Assembly (NCBI RefSeq): GCF_951230135.1
Contig: NZ_CATNVC010000012.1
Span: 1-58,906 of the forward strand
Length of the DNA stretch: 58,906 nt
Origin: Butyricicoccus sp. Marseille-Q5471
Lineage (GTDB): Bacteria; Bacillota; Clostridia; Oscillospirales; Butyricicoccaceae
Direction of reading: 5' to 3'
Shown: piece by piece, positions 1 through 11,100 of the stretch
Position numbering within the stretch: position 1 is the stretch's first letter
Layout of the letters: each line of letters starts with the position of its first letter
The notes under the pieces: model-generated
What the model was told of the DNA's origin: nothing
The model's database searches: none
What the model saw: the letters and a program-made list of their open reading frames with translations, nothing else
Position numbers and translations under genes: made by a program

Positions 1-42
1 GCTGGCTTCATTTTACCAACTCCTCGGAGGTTGTGCAGTCTT

Positions 43-114
43 GGCGAAAAACTGTGCACTTTATGTGTCGAAAAACTGTGCAGTTCTATTGGCTGAAAAG
101 TGTGTACTTTATCT
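43..114. repeat. Three tandem 24-bp direct repeats, probable IS21-type transposon terminus
   Basis: Three imperfect repeats begin at 43, 67 and 91 with an exact 24-base period. The first two share CGAAAAACTGTGCA, and the third is a diverged GGCTGAAAAGTGTGTAC. A Shine-Dalgarno-like AAGGAGG follows at about 125. Multiple short direct repeats at the ends, ahead of the first transposase gene, are typical of IS21-family elements. The downstream reading frame is cut off at about 178 by the IS3 element, so only a terminus would remain. The repeats are seen directly; the family assignment is inferred. Confidence 0.5.
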
Positions 115-188
115 TACCATTTACAAGGAGGATGTTTGAGTGATAAATTTAGGAAAGTGTGGAATGTCAACACTATTTCGTACAGTTT

Positions 189-734
189 TTATAAGGTCTG
201 TAGTCGGTACTCCACAGGCGATCTATAATCCAAGGCGCCATGCATGCGCAGGTGGTTAAACCAATGCACATAGTCTGCCAATTCTACTCTTAATTGCTCC
301 AGGCTGTCGAAATTGCGACCTCTGACGAACTCCGTTTTGAACATCTTGAAACTTGCTTCGGCCACTGCATTGTCGTACAGACAGCCCTTCATGCCCAGCG
401 AACGCTTGATGTGAAACACGCCCAGCATTTCGTTAATGATCTGATTTTTAAACTCGCTGCCGCGATCGGTGTGGAACATTTGGATTTTGCTTAAATTGCC
501 CTCGACCGTCGCAAATGCGTCTGCGCGAGATTTGGAGTCCTTGTTTCTCAAGCTCTTTCTTGATTTTGCGACTGCCATAGACATCTCGATTGGCATGAAA
601 AGCAGTGTAAATCTTTGTTTCGAGTGCTGTTTCATCGGGTTGGACGAGACCTCATAATAGTAGCTGCTTCTGCTGATTTTGAGGCACTTACACATTGCTG
701 ATATAGAGTATTTGTGCGCGTTTTGCCGTATCAC
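189..734 (-). pseudogene. IS3-family orfB (DDE integrase), internally deleted and frameshifted
   Basis: The C-terminal half of an rve-type integrase is recognisable: FHTDRGSEF with the second catalytic Asp, YDNAVAEASFK with the catalytic Glu, and the ending HGALDYRSPVEY. The reading frame is only 181 residues, against about 280 in the family. At about 640 a one-base shift leaves the true frame (which would read ETKIYTAFHANRDVYGSRKI). At about 515-525 that frame is joined to AFATVEGNLSKI with roughly 60-70 residues missing, including the first catalytic Asp. The protein cannot be an active transposase. Confidence 0.85.
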
Positions 735-736
735 AA

Positions 737-1036
737 TTACTTTCGTCCCAATATCAGCGCCGCTGGCTTTAAAATGTCGTTCTCTATCAGCAGTTGCTGA
801 TGCTGCTTGCGCAGACGCAGCAGCTCTTGCTGCTCGGGCGTTCGGTTGTCTGCTTCCTTGGTCGAATCGGTTGCGTTGATGCGCTCAATCCATCGGTTCA
901 GTGCGGATGAGGTCAGGTCATACTCTCGGGCAATTTCTACGCGCGGTTTTCCGCTATTGTATAGCTGCACCATTTGTCGTTTGAACTCTTGTGTGAATTC
1001 TCGTCTTTCTCGCTTTTTGTCATGTCCATTCTCCAT
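737..1036 (-). CDS. IS3-family transposase orfA (helix-turn-helix)
   Basis: This 99-residue protein is basic and has the usual OrfA pattern: FTQEFKRQMVQLY, then the helix-turn-helix EIAREYDLTSSALNRWI, then a leucine-rich coiled coil ending LIENDILKPAALILGRK. In IS3 elements OrfA binds the terminal repeats and is fused to OrfB by programmed frameshifting. Its stop lies just before the orfB start. OrfA looks full length although its partner is broken, so it could at most act on related copies elsewhere in the genome. Confidence 0.9.
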   Translation of the reverse strand: MENGHDKKRERREFTQEFKRQMVQLYNSGKPRVEIAREYDLTSSALNRWIERINATDSTKEADNRTPEQQELLRLRKQHQQLLIENDILKPAALILGRK

Positions 1037-1129
1037 TTCAGTTCTGTCCTTTCATTTTACATGACCTTAGCAAAACTGTTCAACTAAATGTAGCCATTCC
1101 GTGCATCAAACCCCTGCGAAACAATGAAA

Positions 1130-2188
1130 TTATGAGGCACATTCGGAATCCTTCATCGACTCCTTGTCCTGACACATGCGGCGGTCTGCAATATCCAGCA
1201 GGGCATGAATCGAGCAGTCGGGGTAAGCGTCGGAGCAGGCGTGTCCGAAGGCAAAGCTGACTTGCAGACGCTGGTTTGATGAGTCGCCGCATTCGGTGTG
1301 ATTTGCGGCTTGAAGCTTTTCGGTGAACACGGAAATCCGCTCCGTTGTTGCATTGGGCATAATTGCAATAAACTCGTCCCCGCCGAGTCTGCCGATGAAC
1401 GTATCGACAGGGGCACTGTGACGCAAAAGATCGGCGAACTTTGTGATGAGCAAATCACCGGCGGTATGCCCCAGGCTGTCGTTTACTTCCTTCAAATTAT
1501 TAAGGTCAAACATGAAGCAGCATACGGTATGATGCCGCATGCACAGTCCTTCGTGATGCAGCTGCTCCTCGCAATAACGCTTGTTGGGCAGACCGGTATT
1601 GGGGTCGACATAAGCAATCTGCTTGAGCCGGAATCGAGAAATCATTTGGAAAACAAGAATGATAAGATTGGTGGAAGTGCATCCGACAATCATCAGCTCA
1701 ATCAGGTTCAGGCGCTCCGCAACACCGTCCGAATACTGTTCGGCGGCGCTGACGGTGTGATCCGCCGTAACAAAATAGGCTTCACTGAGCTGATAAAGCC
1801 GGCCTGTTGAGGCAGGGTTTGAGCGTGCGGCATAAATGCTGCTTTTGAGCGTAATCCACTCTAATTCCAACTTGTTTAGTGCGTCCTGATAGACTTCATC
1901 CTGGAGTTTGATAAGGTTGAGGGATCGATCGCCCGTCTGTAGTCCGTTAATAATCTGATCGAGCTTGTCGATTTCTGCATCTTGGGCATTTCCGCGCAGT
2001 TCGTTTTTAATCAGTTGCTGTGTTGCACCCCGAACGATGCCTGCATAATTCACCACGCGTGCCGTGCCCTGTATGGCGTTAACGTTATGAATCATCAGAC
2101 CCATAAAGACAATAGAAAGCAAAGTGAATAGGATCATGATGAGGATGGTATAAGAGTATTTGTTTTGATTCCGGTGTAATTCTTTCAC
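1130..2188 (-). CDS. Membrane-anchored GGDEF diguanylate cyclase
   Basis: Probable c-di-GMP synthase. A short cytoplasmic N-terminus is followed by a membrane helix (about residues 13-37), an extracellular helical region of about 120 residues resembling the PilJ/type IV four-helix sensor fold, and a second helix near 170-185. The C-terminal GGDEF domain carries an intact GRLGGDEF near residue 265. No RxxD inhibitory site lies just upstream, so product inhibition is not expected. An earlier GTG exists at 2212, but the GTG at 2188 has the better ribosome site (GGAAGG, 9 bases upstream), giving 352 residues. It follows the hybrid kinase on the same strand and may share its transcript. Confidence 0.85.
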   Translation of the reverse strand: MKELHRNQNKYSYTILIMILFTLLSIVFMGLMIHNVNAIQGTARVVNYAGIVRGATQQLIKNELRGNAQDAEIDKLDQIINGLQTGDRSLNLIKLQDEVYQDALNKLELEWITLKSSIYAARSNPASTGRLYQLSEAYFVTADHTVSAAEQYSDGVAERLNLIELMIVGCTSTNLIILVFQMISRFRLKQIAYVDPNTGLPNKRYCEEQLHHEGLCMRHHTVCCFMFDLNNLKEVNDSLGHTAGDLLITKFADLLRHSAPVDTFIGRLGGDEFIAIMPNATTERISVFTEKLQAANHTECGDSSNQRLQVSFAFGHACSDAYPDCSIHALLDIADRRMCQDKESMKDSECAS

Positions 2189-2272
2189 GATGAATTTCCT
2201 TCCGTGCTCCACCGGCAGAGAGATGTTGCCAAAACCATTCCGGTATGTGGCATCCGACTGGCAGGGGGAGCG

Positions 2273-5101
2273 TTATTTGGGTTGAATATGCTGTGTCAAT
2301 GTTTCGTACAGCTTTTGCGGTTCGATGGGCTTTGATAGGTGCGCGTTCATACCTGCGGCCAGTGAAGCCGACACATCCTCTGCATAGGCGTTGGCTGTCA
2401 TGGCGATGATGGGGACGGTTTTGGCATCGGGACGGTCCAGCTGACGAATGAGTGCCGTTGCGGCCAAACCATCCAGCCTTGGCATTTGGATGTCCATCAG
2501 GATAGCCTGATAGGCAAACGGCGCGGATGCCGCAAAAAGTTCGACACCCTGCTGGCCGTCCTCCGCCATGGTGACGGAGCAATCCTTCTTTTGCAGCAGG
2601 CGGCTGATGATTTCTCTGTTCATTTGATGATCTTCACAAACCAGAATGTGAACGCCCCGCAAAACCGCTTTTGGTGCGGGCAGACCTGCCTCGGCAGACG
2701 GAACGGGCAATGCGGCTCGCTCAAATTCGCCGGACAGCGTGAAGGTCGTGCCGCTCTCCGGCTCGCTTTTCACTGTGATGGTGCAGTTCATCAAATCAGC
2801 CATTTGCTTCACAATGGCGAGTCCCAGACCCGTACCGGGTGTTGCGGCATCTTGCGAACGGTTCTCTTGTGCAAACGGCTCAAACAGGTGCGTTTGGAAC
2901 TCGGCGCTCATACCAATGCCATCATCACGGATGGTCGTCGTCAGTGCGATTTTATGAGCATCTAAGGGTGTCGTTTGAATATCCACAGCAATATGACCAC
3001 CTGCGGGGGTGAATTTCACGGCATTGGCAAGCAGGTTAAAGAAGATTTGATTCACACGCAGCCGATCCAGCATCACCGCAAAGGAGCAATCGGTGTCATA
3101 GCTGCAAGTGAAGTTTAAATTCTTCTGCTCGCACAGCGGCTGCACAACGGATGCTAAATAGGACTGAAATTCCACCAGAGAATATGGTTCATAATGCAGT
3201 TCAATCTTGCCGCTTTCCACCTTGGACAAGTCCAGCACATCATTGACAAGACCGAGTAAAAAGCTGCTCGTCTGTTCAATTTTATCCAGGCAGTGCATAG
3301 TTTCCGGCGGATTATCGTTTTCGCGAGCGAATTGCGTCATATGGATGATGATATTCATCGGCGTGCGGATATCGTGGCTGATTTGGGCTAAAAAGTTTCC
3401 GGTTGCATGGTTGGCCTTTTTGAGCAAACGATTTTTTTGAACCAGCAGCAGCGTTAGAAGCAGCAGCAGAATGATGACGCCCAGAATGGTGATGACCTGC
3501 GGCCAATGCGCTGCCATAAATTCCTGCAGCGTCTGGGGATGCGATTCAGCGGTCAACGCGGTCAGCAGATATTCGCTCAGCGCGGACTGATCGAGGTCGC
3601 GCATACATTTGTTGATAATCGTGATGGCGCGCGCATCTGTGCTAGGTTCATAAACAAGAGAAAACGTGCCGTCCCAATCCAGCGCTTGATAAAGCGCGAC
3701 TTGCGGGCTTGCGGAAGCGGCAAGATAATAAGCTGCTGTCTCGGAAAGCAAAACCGTAAAGTCCGCCATGCCGCAGTTCACAGCATCCAGGCAGGCCGCC
3801 GGGGTGTTTGGATAAATGATTTGAGAATTTGGGAACAGTTCCGATACGACTCCATTTTCCGGCATCAGCTTTGAGGGCACTGCGATGGTGGCATCATCGG
3901 GAGAACGGTCGGTGGCTATATTTTTGTAAATTTCAAAATGATCCGTGTAAAAAGCGGAGCTGCGGGTGCCCGCGTGCAAAGCGGATGCTGCGTTCGTTTC
4001 CAGCGTGGACGGAGCAATCTGATATTCTCCTTTGCCGGCGGCGGCCTCCAGTTCCCGAAAAGAATCATATAGCTTGATATCAAACTGCAGTGCACCGTCG
4101 GTTTGGGCCTCAATCTGGCGCAGCGTCTCGACAAGAATTCCCTTGGGTTCACCTTGATGTTCATAGCAAAACGGCGCGCCGGTCTTGAGCCCTGCAACAA
4201 TAAAATGGGGCGCGGATTGCAGAAATTCGGTCTCATTCTGCGTGAAGGTCAAGATTCGCTCGTTACTTGCTGCAAAGTATTGCTGATACAACCGGCTTTC
4301 AAGGGTGGGATCGGCCACTTTGAGTTCTTCAATCGCTGCATCCAGACGTGTCAAATGGGCTGTGCTCTTATCCGGCGCAACAATGTAAATGGGATCCATG
4401 CCGAAGACCGCGACCGCGGCCAGATCGTGCGCCAGAGCAAAGGCATCCGAGGTTAAAATAATATCGCCTTTGCCAGCGGCGAGCTCCTCGACGCGCTTTT
4501 GGCCATTGGTATGGATGAAATTGATATGTTTGCTGTCCGCCGTTGCGTCATCCACATATCCCAGACCGTTGGAATAGCAGTAGTTTTTGAATCGATTTTC
4601 GAGTTCGTGATCCGTGCTGCTGACTAACGCATTTGTGCCGAGCAGCGTCTGCAAATCATCATTGACAAGGGTGGGATGGTCTTTTTCTGCGGCAACGATA
4701 TATTTTTTTGCACCGATTGTATGGATCGGATAGTTGAAATATTCCTCGTCATACTCCGGAAGATATACGACGCCTGCAATCAGATCATAGTCCATGGCCT
4801 CCATGTGCGCAAGCAGCGCTTCATTGCTTTCGGCAATAATATATTCATAGCGCCAATGCGTGTATTTTGAAATTTGAGCAAGATAGTCCACATAATAGCC
4901 GGATACCGTTCCATCCTCGCTGACAGAAACATATCCCGCGCTATTCGGGATGGGAATGAGCACACGCAGGGTGTCAACCGACACGCGGGCGCGTCTGTCC
5001 AAGGGAACCGATTCTCTGGCACGGACGGGGGCGGTCATGCCCGTAAGTAGGATTGCCAGCAGGACGAAAGACAACACTGGTTTCCATCCGTGTCGCTTCA
5101 T
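2273..5101 (-). CDS. BvgS-like hybrid sensor histidine kinase/response regulator
   Basis: This 942-residue membrane sensor has a signal peptide (about 1-28), two tandem SBP_bac_3 (Venus-flytrap) domains (about 45-270 and 285-520), and a membrane helix near 537-558. Next come HisKA with the H-box SHDIRTPMN (His near 575), an HATPase with NLLANAVKFTPAGG, DDGIGMS and GTGLGLAIV, and a receiver with LMDIQMPRLDG (Asp near 868) and SKPIEP. The architecture matches BvgS/EvgS and argues for sensing a small extracellular ligand such as an amino acid. It lacks an Hpt domain; the free Hpt protein at 11816 is a possible relay partner. ATG start with AAGGAGG upstream. Confidence 0.92.
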   Translation of the reverse strand: MKRHGWKPVLSFVLLAILLTGMTAPVRARESVPLDRRARVSVDTLRVLIPIPNSAGYVSVSEDGTVSGYYVDYLAQISKYTHWRYEYIIAESNEALLAHMEAMDYDLIAGVVYLPEYDEEYFNYPIHTIGAKKYIVAAEKDHPTLVNDDLQTLLGTNALVSSTDHELENRFKNYCYSNGLGYVDDATADSKHINFIHTNGQKRVEELAAGKGDIILTSDAFALAHDLAAVAVFGMDPIYIVAPDKSTAHLTRLDAAIEELKVADPTLESRLYQQYFAASNERILTFTQNETEFLQSAPHFIVAGLKTGAPFCYEHQGEPKGILVETLRQIEAQTDGALQFDIKLYDSFRELEAAAGKGEYQIAPSTLETNAASALHAGTRSSAFYTDHFEIYKNIATDRSPDDATIAVPSKLMPENGVVSELFPNSQIIYPNTPAACLDAVNCGMADFTVLLSETAAYYLAASASPQVALYQALDWDGTFSLVYEPSTDARAITIINKCMRDLDQSALSEYLLTALTAESHPQTLQEFMAAHWPQVITILGVIILLLLLTLLLVQKNRLLKKANHATGNFLAQISHDIRTPMNIIIHMTQFARENDNPPETMHCLDKIEQTSSFLLGLVNDVLDLSKVESGKIELHYEPYSLVEFQSYLASVVQPLCEQKNLNFTCSYDTDCSFAVMLDRLRVNQIFFNLLANAVKFTPAGGHIAVDIQTTPLDAHKIALTTTIRDDGIGMSAEFQTHLFEPFAQENRSQDAATPGTGLGLAIVKQMADLMNCTITVKSEPESGTTFTLSGEFERAALPVPSAEAGLPAPKAVLRGVHILVCEDHQMNREIISRLLQKKDCSVTMAEDGQQGVELFAASAPFAYQAILMDIQMPRLDGLAATALIRQLDRPDAKTVPIIAMTANAYAEDVSASLAAGMNAHLSKPIEPQKLYETLTQHIQPK

Positions 5102-5165
5102 AAAAGAGCCTCCTTGTTTCTGTAATGCAGTGCCGGGGACTGGGCGATGTGCGTTTTGCGCCCGG

Positions 5166-8107
5166 TTAGTGTGCGATCAGGCGGTTGAGCGTTTGGTAGA
5201 GTACTTTGGGCTCGATCGGCTTTGGAAGATGTGCATTCATGCCGGCTTGTTGCGTGGCACGTACGTTTTCGTCGATGGAAAGGTCGAGTCCCATTCCCTG
5301 CATCTGTGTGACGATTTCATCGAATTCCTGCGCAAATGGCTCAAACATGTGTGCTTGAAATGTTTGGCTCATACCGATTCCGTTGTCGCGTACCAGCATA
5401 GTACTGGCAATCCGCCCGTCCGCGTGTAAACGCGCGCGAACGGCAAGCTCAATTATTCCGCCCGCGGGGGTAAACTTGACCGAACTGGTCAGCAGGTTGA
5501 CCAGAATTTATTCCAGCCGAACCTGATCGGTCAAGATGGAATTCGTACAATCAGGAGTTTAAACGCACAGCTGAATCTGCTTCTGCGTGCACTGCGGTGC
5601 GACGAGCATGCAGACATGATTGAGGAGCGGGGTCAAGGCACAGGGCATCAGATACTGTCCGGCGGAATGGATATCCCTCACATATTGTCCGATGGCATGG
5701 GGGCGGATAATTCATCCTTTGCTAGTTCGCTCAATCCGATAATTACATTTATGGGAGTACGAAGTTGGGGATTGACATGTTACGGATATTTTGTTCAATA
5801 TCTTCGGGAATCAGATGTGTCCTGGCGTATCGCACCACATGGCTTTGGTAGTCTGCCGAGCGGAGGGGCGGGAGCGGTCTGCGCTTCCGTTTGCATTCAT
5901 GGTATAGGTGTTGGTGCGGCAGTCGAGCAGTGCAAGATAGCCATAGTCCATGCGCACGACGGCCGAAATCATTTGCTGCGCTGTTTTTTGCGGGGTAATA
6001 TCATAGCTGCAGATGAAACAAATGATATCCTCCGTGTCGGGGGAGTCAAACAGCTTGCACTGTGTTTGCACCCAGATAGAAGCGTGCGAAGCGATTTGCC
6101 TTGGATATTCTATGATTAACGTAAGATTGCCATCGTGATACTGATGAATCAGCGCTTCGCGGCTGAACGGATGCACAGCCAGCTGAAAGTCGGGAGCGGG
6201 CAGCACGCTGCTTTGAAGGCGGGCAAAGAAATCGTCGCAGGAAATGTCTTCTGCGCAGTATACCGCGCAGGGCAGTTTGGTAATGTTGGATTCAATCCGA
6301 TTCGCCGTCAGATTCAGGCGGCCTTTGGCAATCAGGTTTTCGACGTCCATGGCATTGATCTCGATGATTTGCCGGCGATACAGTTCCTCAATCTGCTTTT
6401 GTTTCGTAATATCAGTTGATGTCCCAATTGAGCGAATATTCCATCCGTTTTGATTGAAAATCGGAGTGATGGTGATGCGTTCCCGGCTATATGCTTCTTT
6501 TCCGAACATCTGAACCAACACATCACCCTGAATCGGTTTGCTGCCGCGGGGAACAGAGGAAAAAAGCTTGCGATAAACGGAAACGCTGTCCGGATGAACA
6601 TATTCGCTCGCAATCAGTGCTTCGGGCACGTTCTCTATCGTAGTTGCATACCACTGTGGAGAATGCGCGGTTTGAACCTGATAAAGCTTCTTCTCTCGCA
6701 CATCGAATTCTCAGGAGTGCATTTTGACGGTCTGCATGGCAAGCTCCAAAATCGCCTGATCCTTTTCCAGCGCCAACTGCGTCTTTCGCTGCAAATCGAT
6801 ATCAAAAAAGCTGCAATAGACGATGATTTGATCATCCGGCGCCCGGACTACCGTGCCGATTAACCGAAACCATACATACTGCCGTTGAGCATGCGGCAGG
6901 TGAAATCCACGGTGTCGGCACCCTCTCGGATTTGATTCACCGCCTGATAAATGTCGATTCGCTGGGAATGTGGTTGAGTGTTCCGACTAACTTCTCGTTT
7001 TGCTTTTGTAGAGCGGATTGATCGGAAAGCTCAAACAGATAAGTCGGCACACCGTTCCAGTCCGCCTGCTGCCTGCGTATCAACAGATGCTTGCCGCAGC
7101 TTGTGATGAGGACGATATCCTCCTGCTGACCGGGGACAACCGATTCGGCTTGCGCACGCAGAAGCTCTGCGTCTGCGTGGCAAAACACCGCATCGATGGA
7201 CAAGCCGAAAATACTGGTCTCCGTATCGATTTCAGCCAGAGTGCGAATGGCTTTGTTGGCATACAAAATTGTGTCGGCAGGAATGGAAACAACCAATTGC
7301 GCAATCAGGGATTGCTCCGTAATGAATTTCTGGTTTTGAGTTCCCAGAGAAGGGGCGGTAAAGATTGCATAGTAAACCGGGAATTATCTTCTTCACGGAT
7401 TTTGGCAGCAGACAGGCGAAGCTATGCAACGGACTGATCCGCATTGCTTTCACCGGTATAGTAGCAGAAATTCGCGTTAATGGGCTGACCGATGCGTGCT
7501 CTATTCAGGAATTCGCGCCGGAAGTGAGCAAGATAAGCGGGAGAAATCAGTTTTTCCAGATCCACTGATGAGTCAAAAACCTGCTGTATCTGCTGCGGCA
7601 GACGGCTGCCCAAATCCATGAGGCCCTTGTTAAAATACAGGCAGTGCAGATGCGGCGTACATTTGAAAATCCCGACACCGCCGGGCAGGGCATTTACCAG
7701 TTTCTTCAGCATGAAGGTTTTTTCGGTCTCCTCGTTGACGTCAAGGATGTCCCGATGGCCCGCGTGACCGTGTCTCTTTCGTCGTAGCAGCGTAGCCCTA
7801 ACAGGCGGCTCCAACGGTAAGCGCCGTCTGTCATTTGCAGACGCAGCACGCACTCGGATTTTAACTGAGGATTGTTTCGGGTGGCAAAAAAACCGCTACA
7901 GCACGGGAATATCCTCCGGGTGCACCGTATCGAGCGAGCGATGCTGCATGCGGCAGACTGAAATGCGGCAGATAAATCCATAAGACTCCCTTCGCCTGGC
8001 TGAATGATGCAGATAAGGCCGTGCCTAAGCAAAACTGCACGGATGATTTCGCAGCGCATGGGTACTTTCGGCATGGCAAAGCAAAGGTTTGCTGTTATCC
8101 GCTGCAC
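5166..8107 (-). pseudogene. Decayed multi-PAS hybrid sensor histidine kinase
   Basis: Fragments in shifting frames add up to one large lost sensor, read from about 8107 down to 5166. Several PAS-like blocks come first (QMTDGAYRWSRLLGLRCYD near 7800; ADTILYANKAIRTLAEI near 7250; ITPIFNQNGWNIRSIGTS near 6430). A HisKA remnant RTPINVIIGLSELAKDE follows near 5750, then an ATPase N-box TSSVKFTPAGG near 5470 and VRDNGIGMS near 5390. After GMGLD about 150 residues are missing (the G2 box and most of the receiver), leaving the receiver tail AGMNAHLPKPIEP. In-frame stops include 5508-5510. The tail resembles the end of the intact kinase at 2273-5101, so the two are probably paralogues. Two pieces remain open: 5811-6701 (296 residues) and 7422-7853 (143 residues). 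Confidence 0.82.
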
Positions 8108-8117
8108 ATTTCTGCCC

Positions 8118-11100
8118 CTACCGCGGCTGCCACAACTCCTGCAGTTCGGTCACATCGGTATAAAGGGCATAGATGAGAACACTGTCATCTGCCTGCGTGC
8201 GGGAGGTCGCCTGAATGCGAAGCCAGCGATATTTTTGCGCCGCGGGCAGCCACAGGCGAAAGACACAGCTGATGTCCCGCGCATGAAAGATCGCTTCGTC
8301 CATTTGCTGACGCAGCTTGAGCCAGTCGTCCGGATGAACGCGTCCGGAATTCGGCACATTTGCCTCCGCAAAGACAGTAGTTGCATCCAAATCAAGAATG
8401 TCGATAAATTGCTGACTGATGTGTACGGTTTCAAGCTTTGCACCGTCCCAACGGTACAGGCAGAGCGCGCCGGGCACCGTGTTGGTCACTTGCTCAAGCT
8501 GTTGTGTCATGCGAGCCTGTTGTGTATTGTCCTGCAGATATTGGATTCTGGCTTCGCGGTTGCCCCAGCGAATGAGCTTGCCCTTGATAATATAGCTCGA
8601 CTCCATGCCGGGGGTATGGTATTCGTGCTCGCAGTAATTACGCGTCAGCTTGCCGATATGGATACAGTGACTGCACGGCTGATTCAAATTCCAAATTGCC
8701 TGATAACAGGGCATGCCGAGGCATACCTCTTTTTCCTTGTGGGCAAATAAACAGGCGGCACGGTTGACATAGAGCAACTCATAGGTCTTCACATCACAGA
8801 TGTATACGGCATCACTGGACTCGTCCAGAATCCAGTCCATGTTTCGATACAGGATTGGTTCCGGCAGCTTAGAGCTTTTGCCGTAGATTTGATACTGGTT
8901 TTTGCCCAATCGTTTTGCGATGAGAAGGGCAATGTCTGCATGGTGGTACAGCTCTAAAAAGGAGGTGCCGTACTCCGGCGCAAGACAGATACCGATGGAG
9001 CAGCTCAGCGTCAGTTGCTCGGCTTGAAAGGAAAGCTTGGATAAAATTGCATGCATGCGAAAGGAAACCTGATCGGTGTTCAGCGGTTCCGGTACAAACG
9101 CCGCAAACTCATCACCGCCCATGCGACAAATTAAATCTTCGGAACGGAAGCAGTCCTTCAGAATTGACGCGACGCGGCGCAGCACGCTGTCCCCGCATTG
9201 ATGACCAAATTTGTCATTGACTGATTTAAAATCATCCACGTCCAGCATCAGGAACATGCCGTAGTGCTTTCCCGGCGGGCTGAAGTAATGCGTAAGCCGG
9301 CTCTCCATTTCGGAGCGATTATACAACTGGGTCAATGGGTCGAGCGTCGCGCGTTGTTCCAGTGTGTTGAGTCTATAAACCATCCGCTTTTCGCGGTCGA
9401 GCAGCTGAATGGCATTGTGTGCTGTCACATTCTGAACCCGATGCAGCGCAATATCCATATCGTAGGGAAGTGCAATATAGTCATTTGCGCCCAGGGTAAA
9501 CGCCGCTTTTTCGCCGCATGTGCCGGTCGCAATCAACGGAATATCACTGTAGAGTACGTTGGCGCGCAGCTTCTCCAACAGTTCCGTTTCTCCTCCACCT
9601 TCGCTTGGGATACGCAGCAGGATAATTGCAATTTCATCGAAGTTTTCCTGCAGGCAGCGGTAGGCAGTCTGTTCATCCATAAATTCGATGACGGTGTAGA
9701 GCGTATGGAAATATCCTGCAAGGATATGACGGTTTTCGGAATTGGAATCTACTATCAGCATCAGTTTTTCTTTGCCCTGCGTCCTCTCGGTCAGCGGCGC
9801 ATCATCGGGACCTGTTTGCAGCAGCTGCAGCGGAGCGGCCAATGAGGCGGTCACGAAAAGCGCGGTAAACTCCTTCGACGGCATGGGTTTTGCGTAATAG
9901 TAACCCTGCACATAGGTGCAATCCAAGTTGCGCAGCAGATTGATTTGCTCCTGCGTTTCTACGCCCTCCGCCACCACCAGGAGATTCATCCACTTGGCAA
10001 GACTGATAACAAAGCTCAGAATGTTGCGGCGGCTGTTTTTGTCGCTTTCCCGCTGAATCAAGGTCATATCCAGCTTGAGAATGTCAATCGGCAGTTCGGA
10101 CAACATGTTGAGGGAAGAATAGCCGCTTCCGAAGTCATCCATTTCAATCGAGAAACCCTGCCGCTTCAGTTGTTCCACAACCGCAATCAGCTGCTCTGGA
10201 TTTTCGGTATACGCTGTCTCTGTGATTTCCAGATGCAGGTGGTAAGGCTTGAGTCCGTGCTGCGTGACCATATGCGTTAAAAGCTCCGGAAGATTTGCCT
10301 GATAAATATCCCGCCGCGATACGTTGACGGAAATGGGTACATATTTGTTGAAGTCACGTATCCAGCCAGCAATCAGCGCGCAGGTCTGATTCCAAACATA
10401 CTGATCCAGTTCGGTGATAAATCCGTTTTGCTCAAAAAGTGGAATGAATTCACTTGGACTGATAAAGCCGAGCGTGGGGTGAATCCAGCGAACCAGTGCT
10501 TCCGCGCCTGCAATCAGTTCGCTTTCAAGGTCATATTTGGGTTGCAGATAGACTTCAAACTGCCCTTGCATCAGCGCGGCTTTCATATCATCTACAAGCT
10601 GTTGCTCCCGCAGCAGTTTTTGGCGAATCGTATCATCGTAATAAGAGCACAGGCTGTTATAATGGCCCTTCCCGCTCTCTGCAGCCAAGATGGCGCGGTC
10701 GCACATGAGTGATATGGGTGTTTCGGAGTCATCAACCGGATAAACGCCGAATTTGAGCGAGATTTTCTTATCGAGCGGATAGGCAGCCAATGCCTGTTCT
10801 GCATCTGAAACCAAGGCGTGCAGGCTACCGTCGTCAATCGTCTTTGGCACCAAGGCGACGAAGTGATCCGCATTGTGGCGTGCACAGATGCCTCCGCAGC
10901 TTTGTGTGTGCGCATCCAGGTATTGGCCGACAACCTGAAGCAGCTGATCGCCGGCCGCACTGCCAAAGCTGTCATTAATTAGCTTGAAGCGTTCGATATC
11001 TGTTGCAATGAGCAGATAAGAACGATCGGAATGCTGTCCCATCAGATCGGCTGCATGGCGGCAGAAGGCATTTTTGTTGTAGAGTCCGGTCAGTGAATCG

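Larger units (their letters stand above)
179..1082 (-). mobile_element. IS3-family (IS150-like) insertion sequence, defective
   Basis: The element has the two-gene layout of IS3-family elements (orfA then orfB, read on the minus strand). It is bounded by imperfect 20-bp inverted repeats at 179-198 and 1063-1082 (16 of 20 positions match, core ACAGTTTT and TAAGGTC). I see no convincing short target-site duplication, so the exact ends are uncertain. Because orfB carries a frameshift and a deletion, the element should not transpose by itself. It appears to have landed in the IS21-like terminus at 43-178. Confidence 0.8.

Noticed and set aside
43-114. CRISPR array
   Set aside because: The three repeats are contiguous with no spacers, and no cas gene is in the window.
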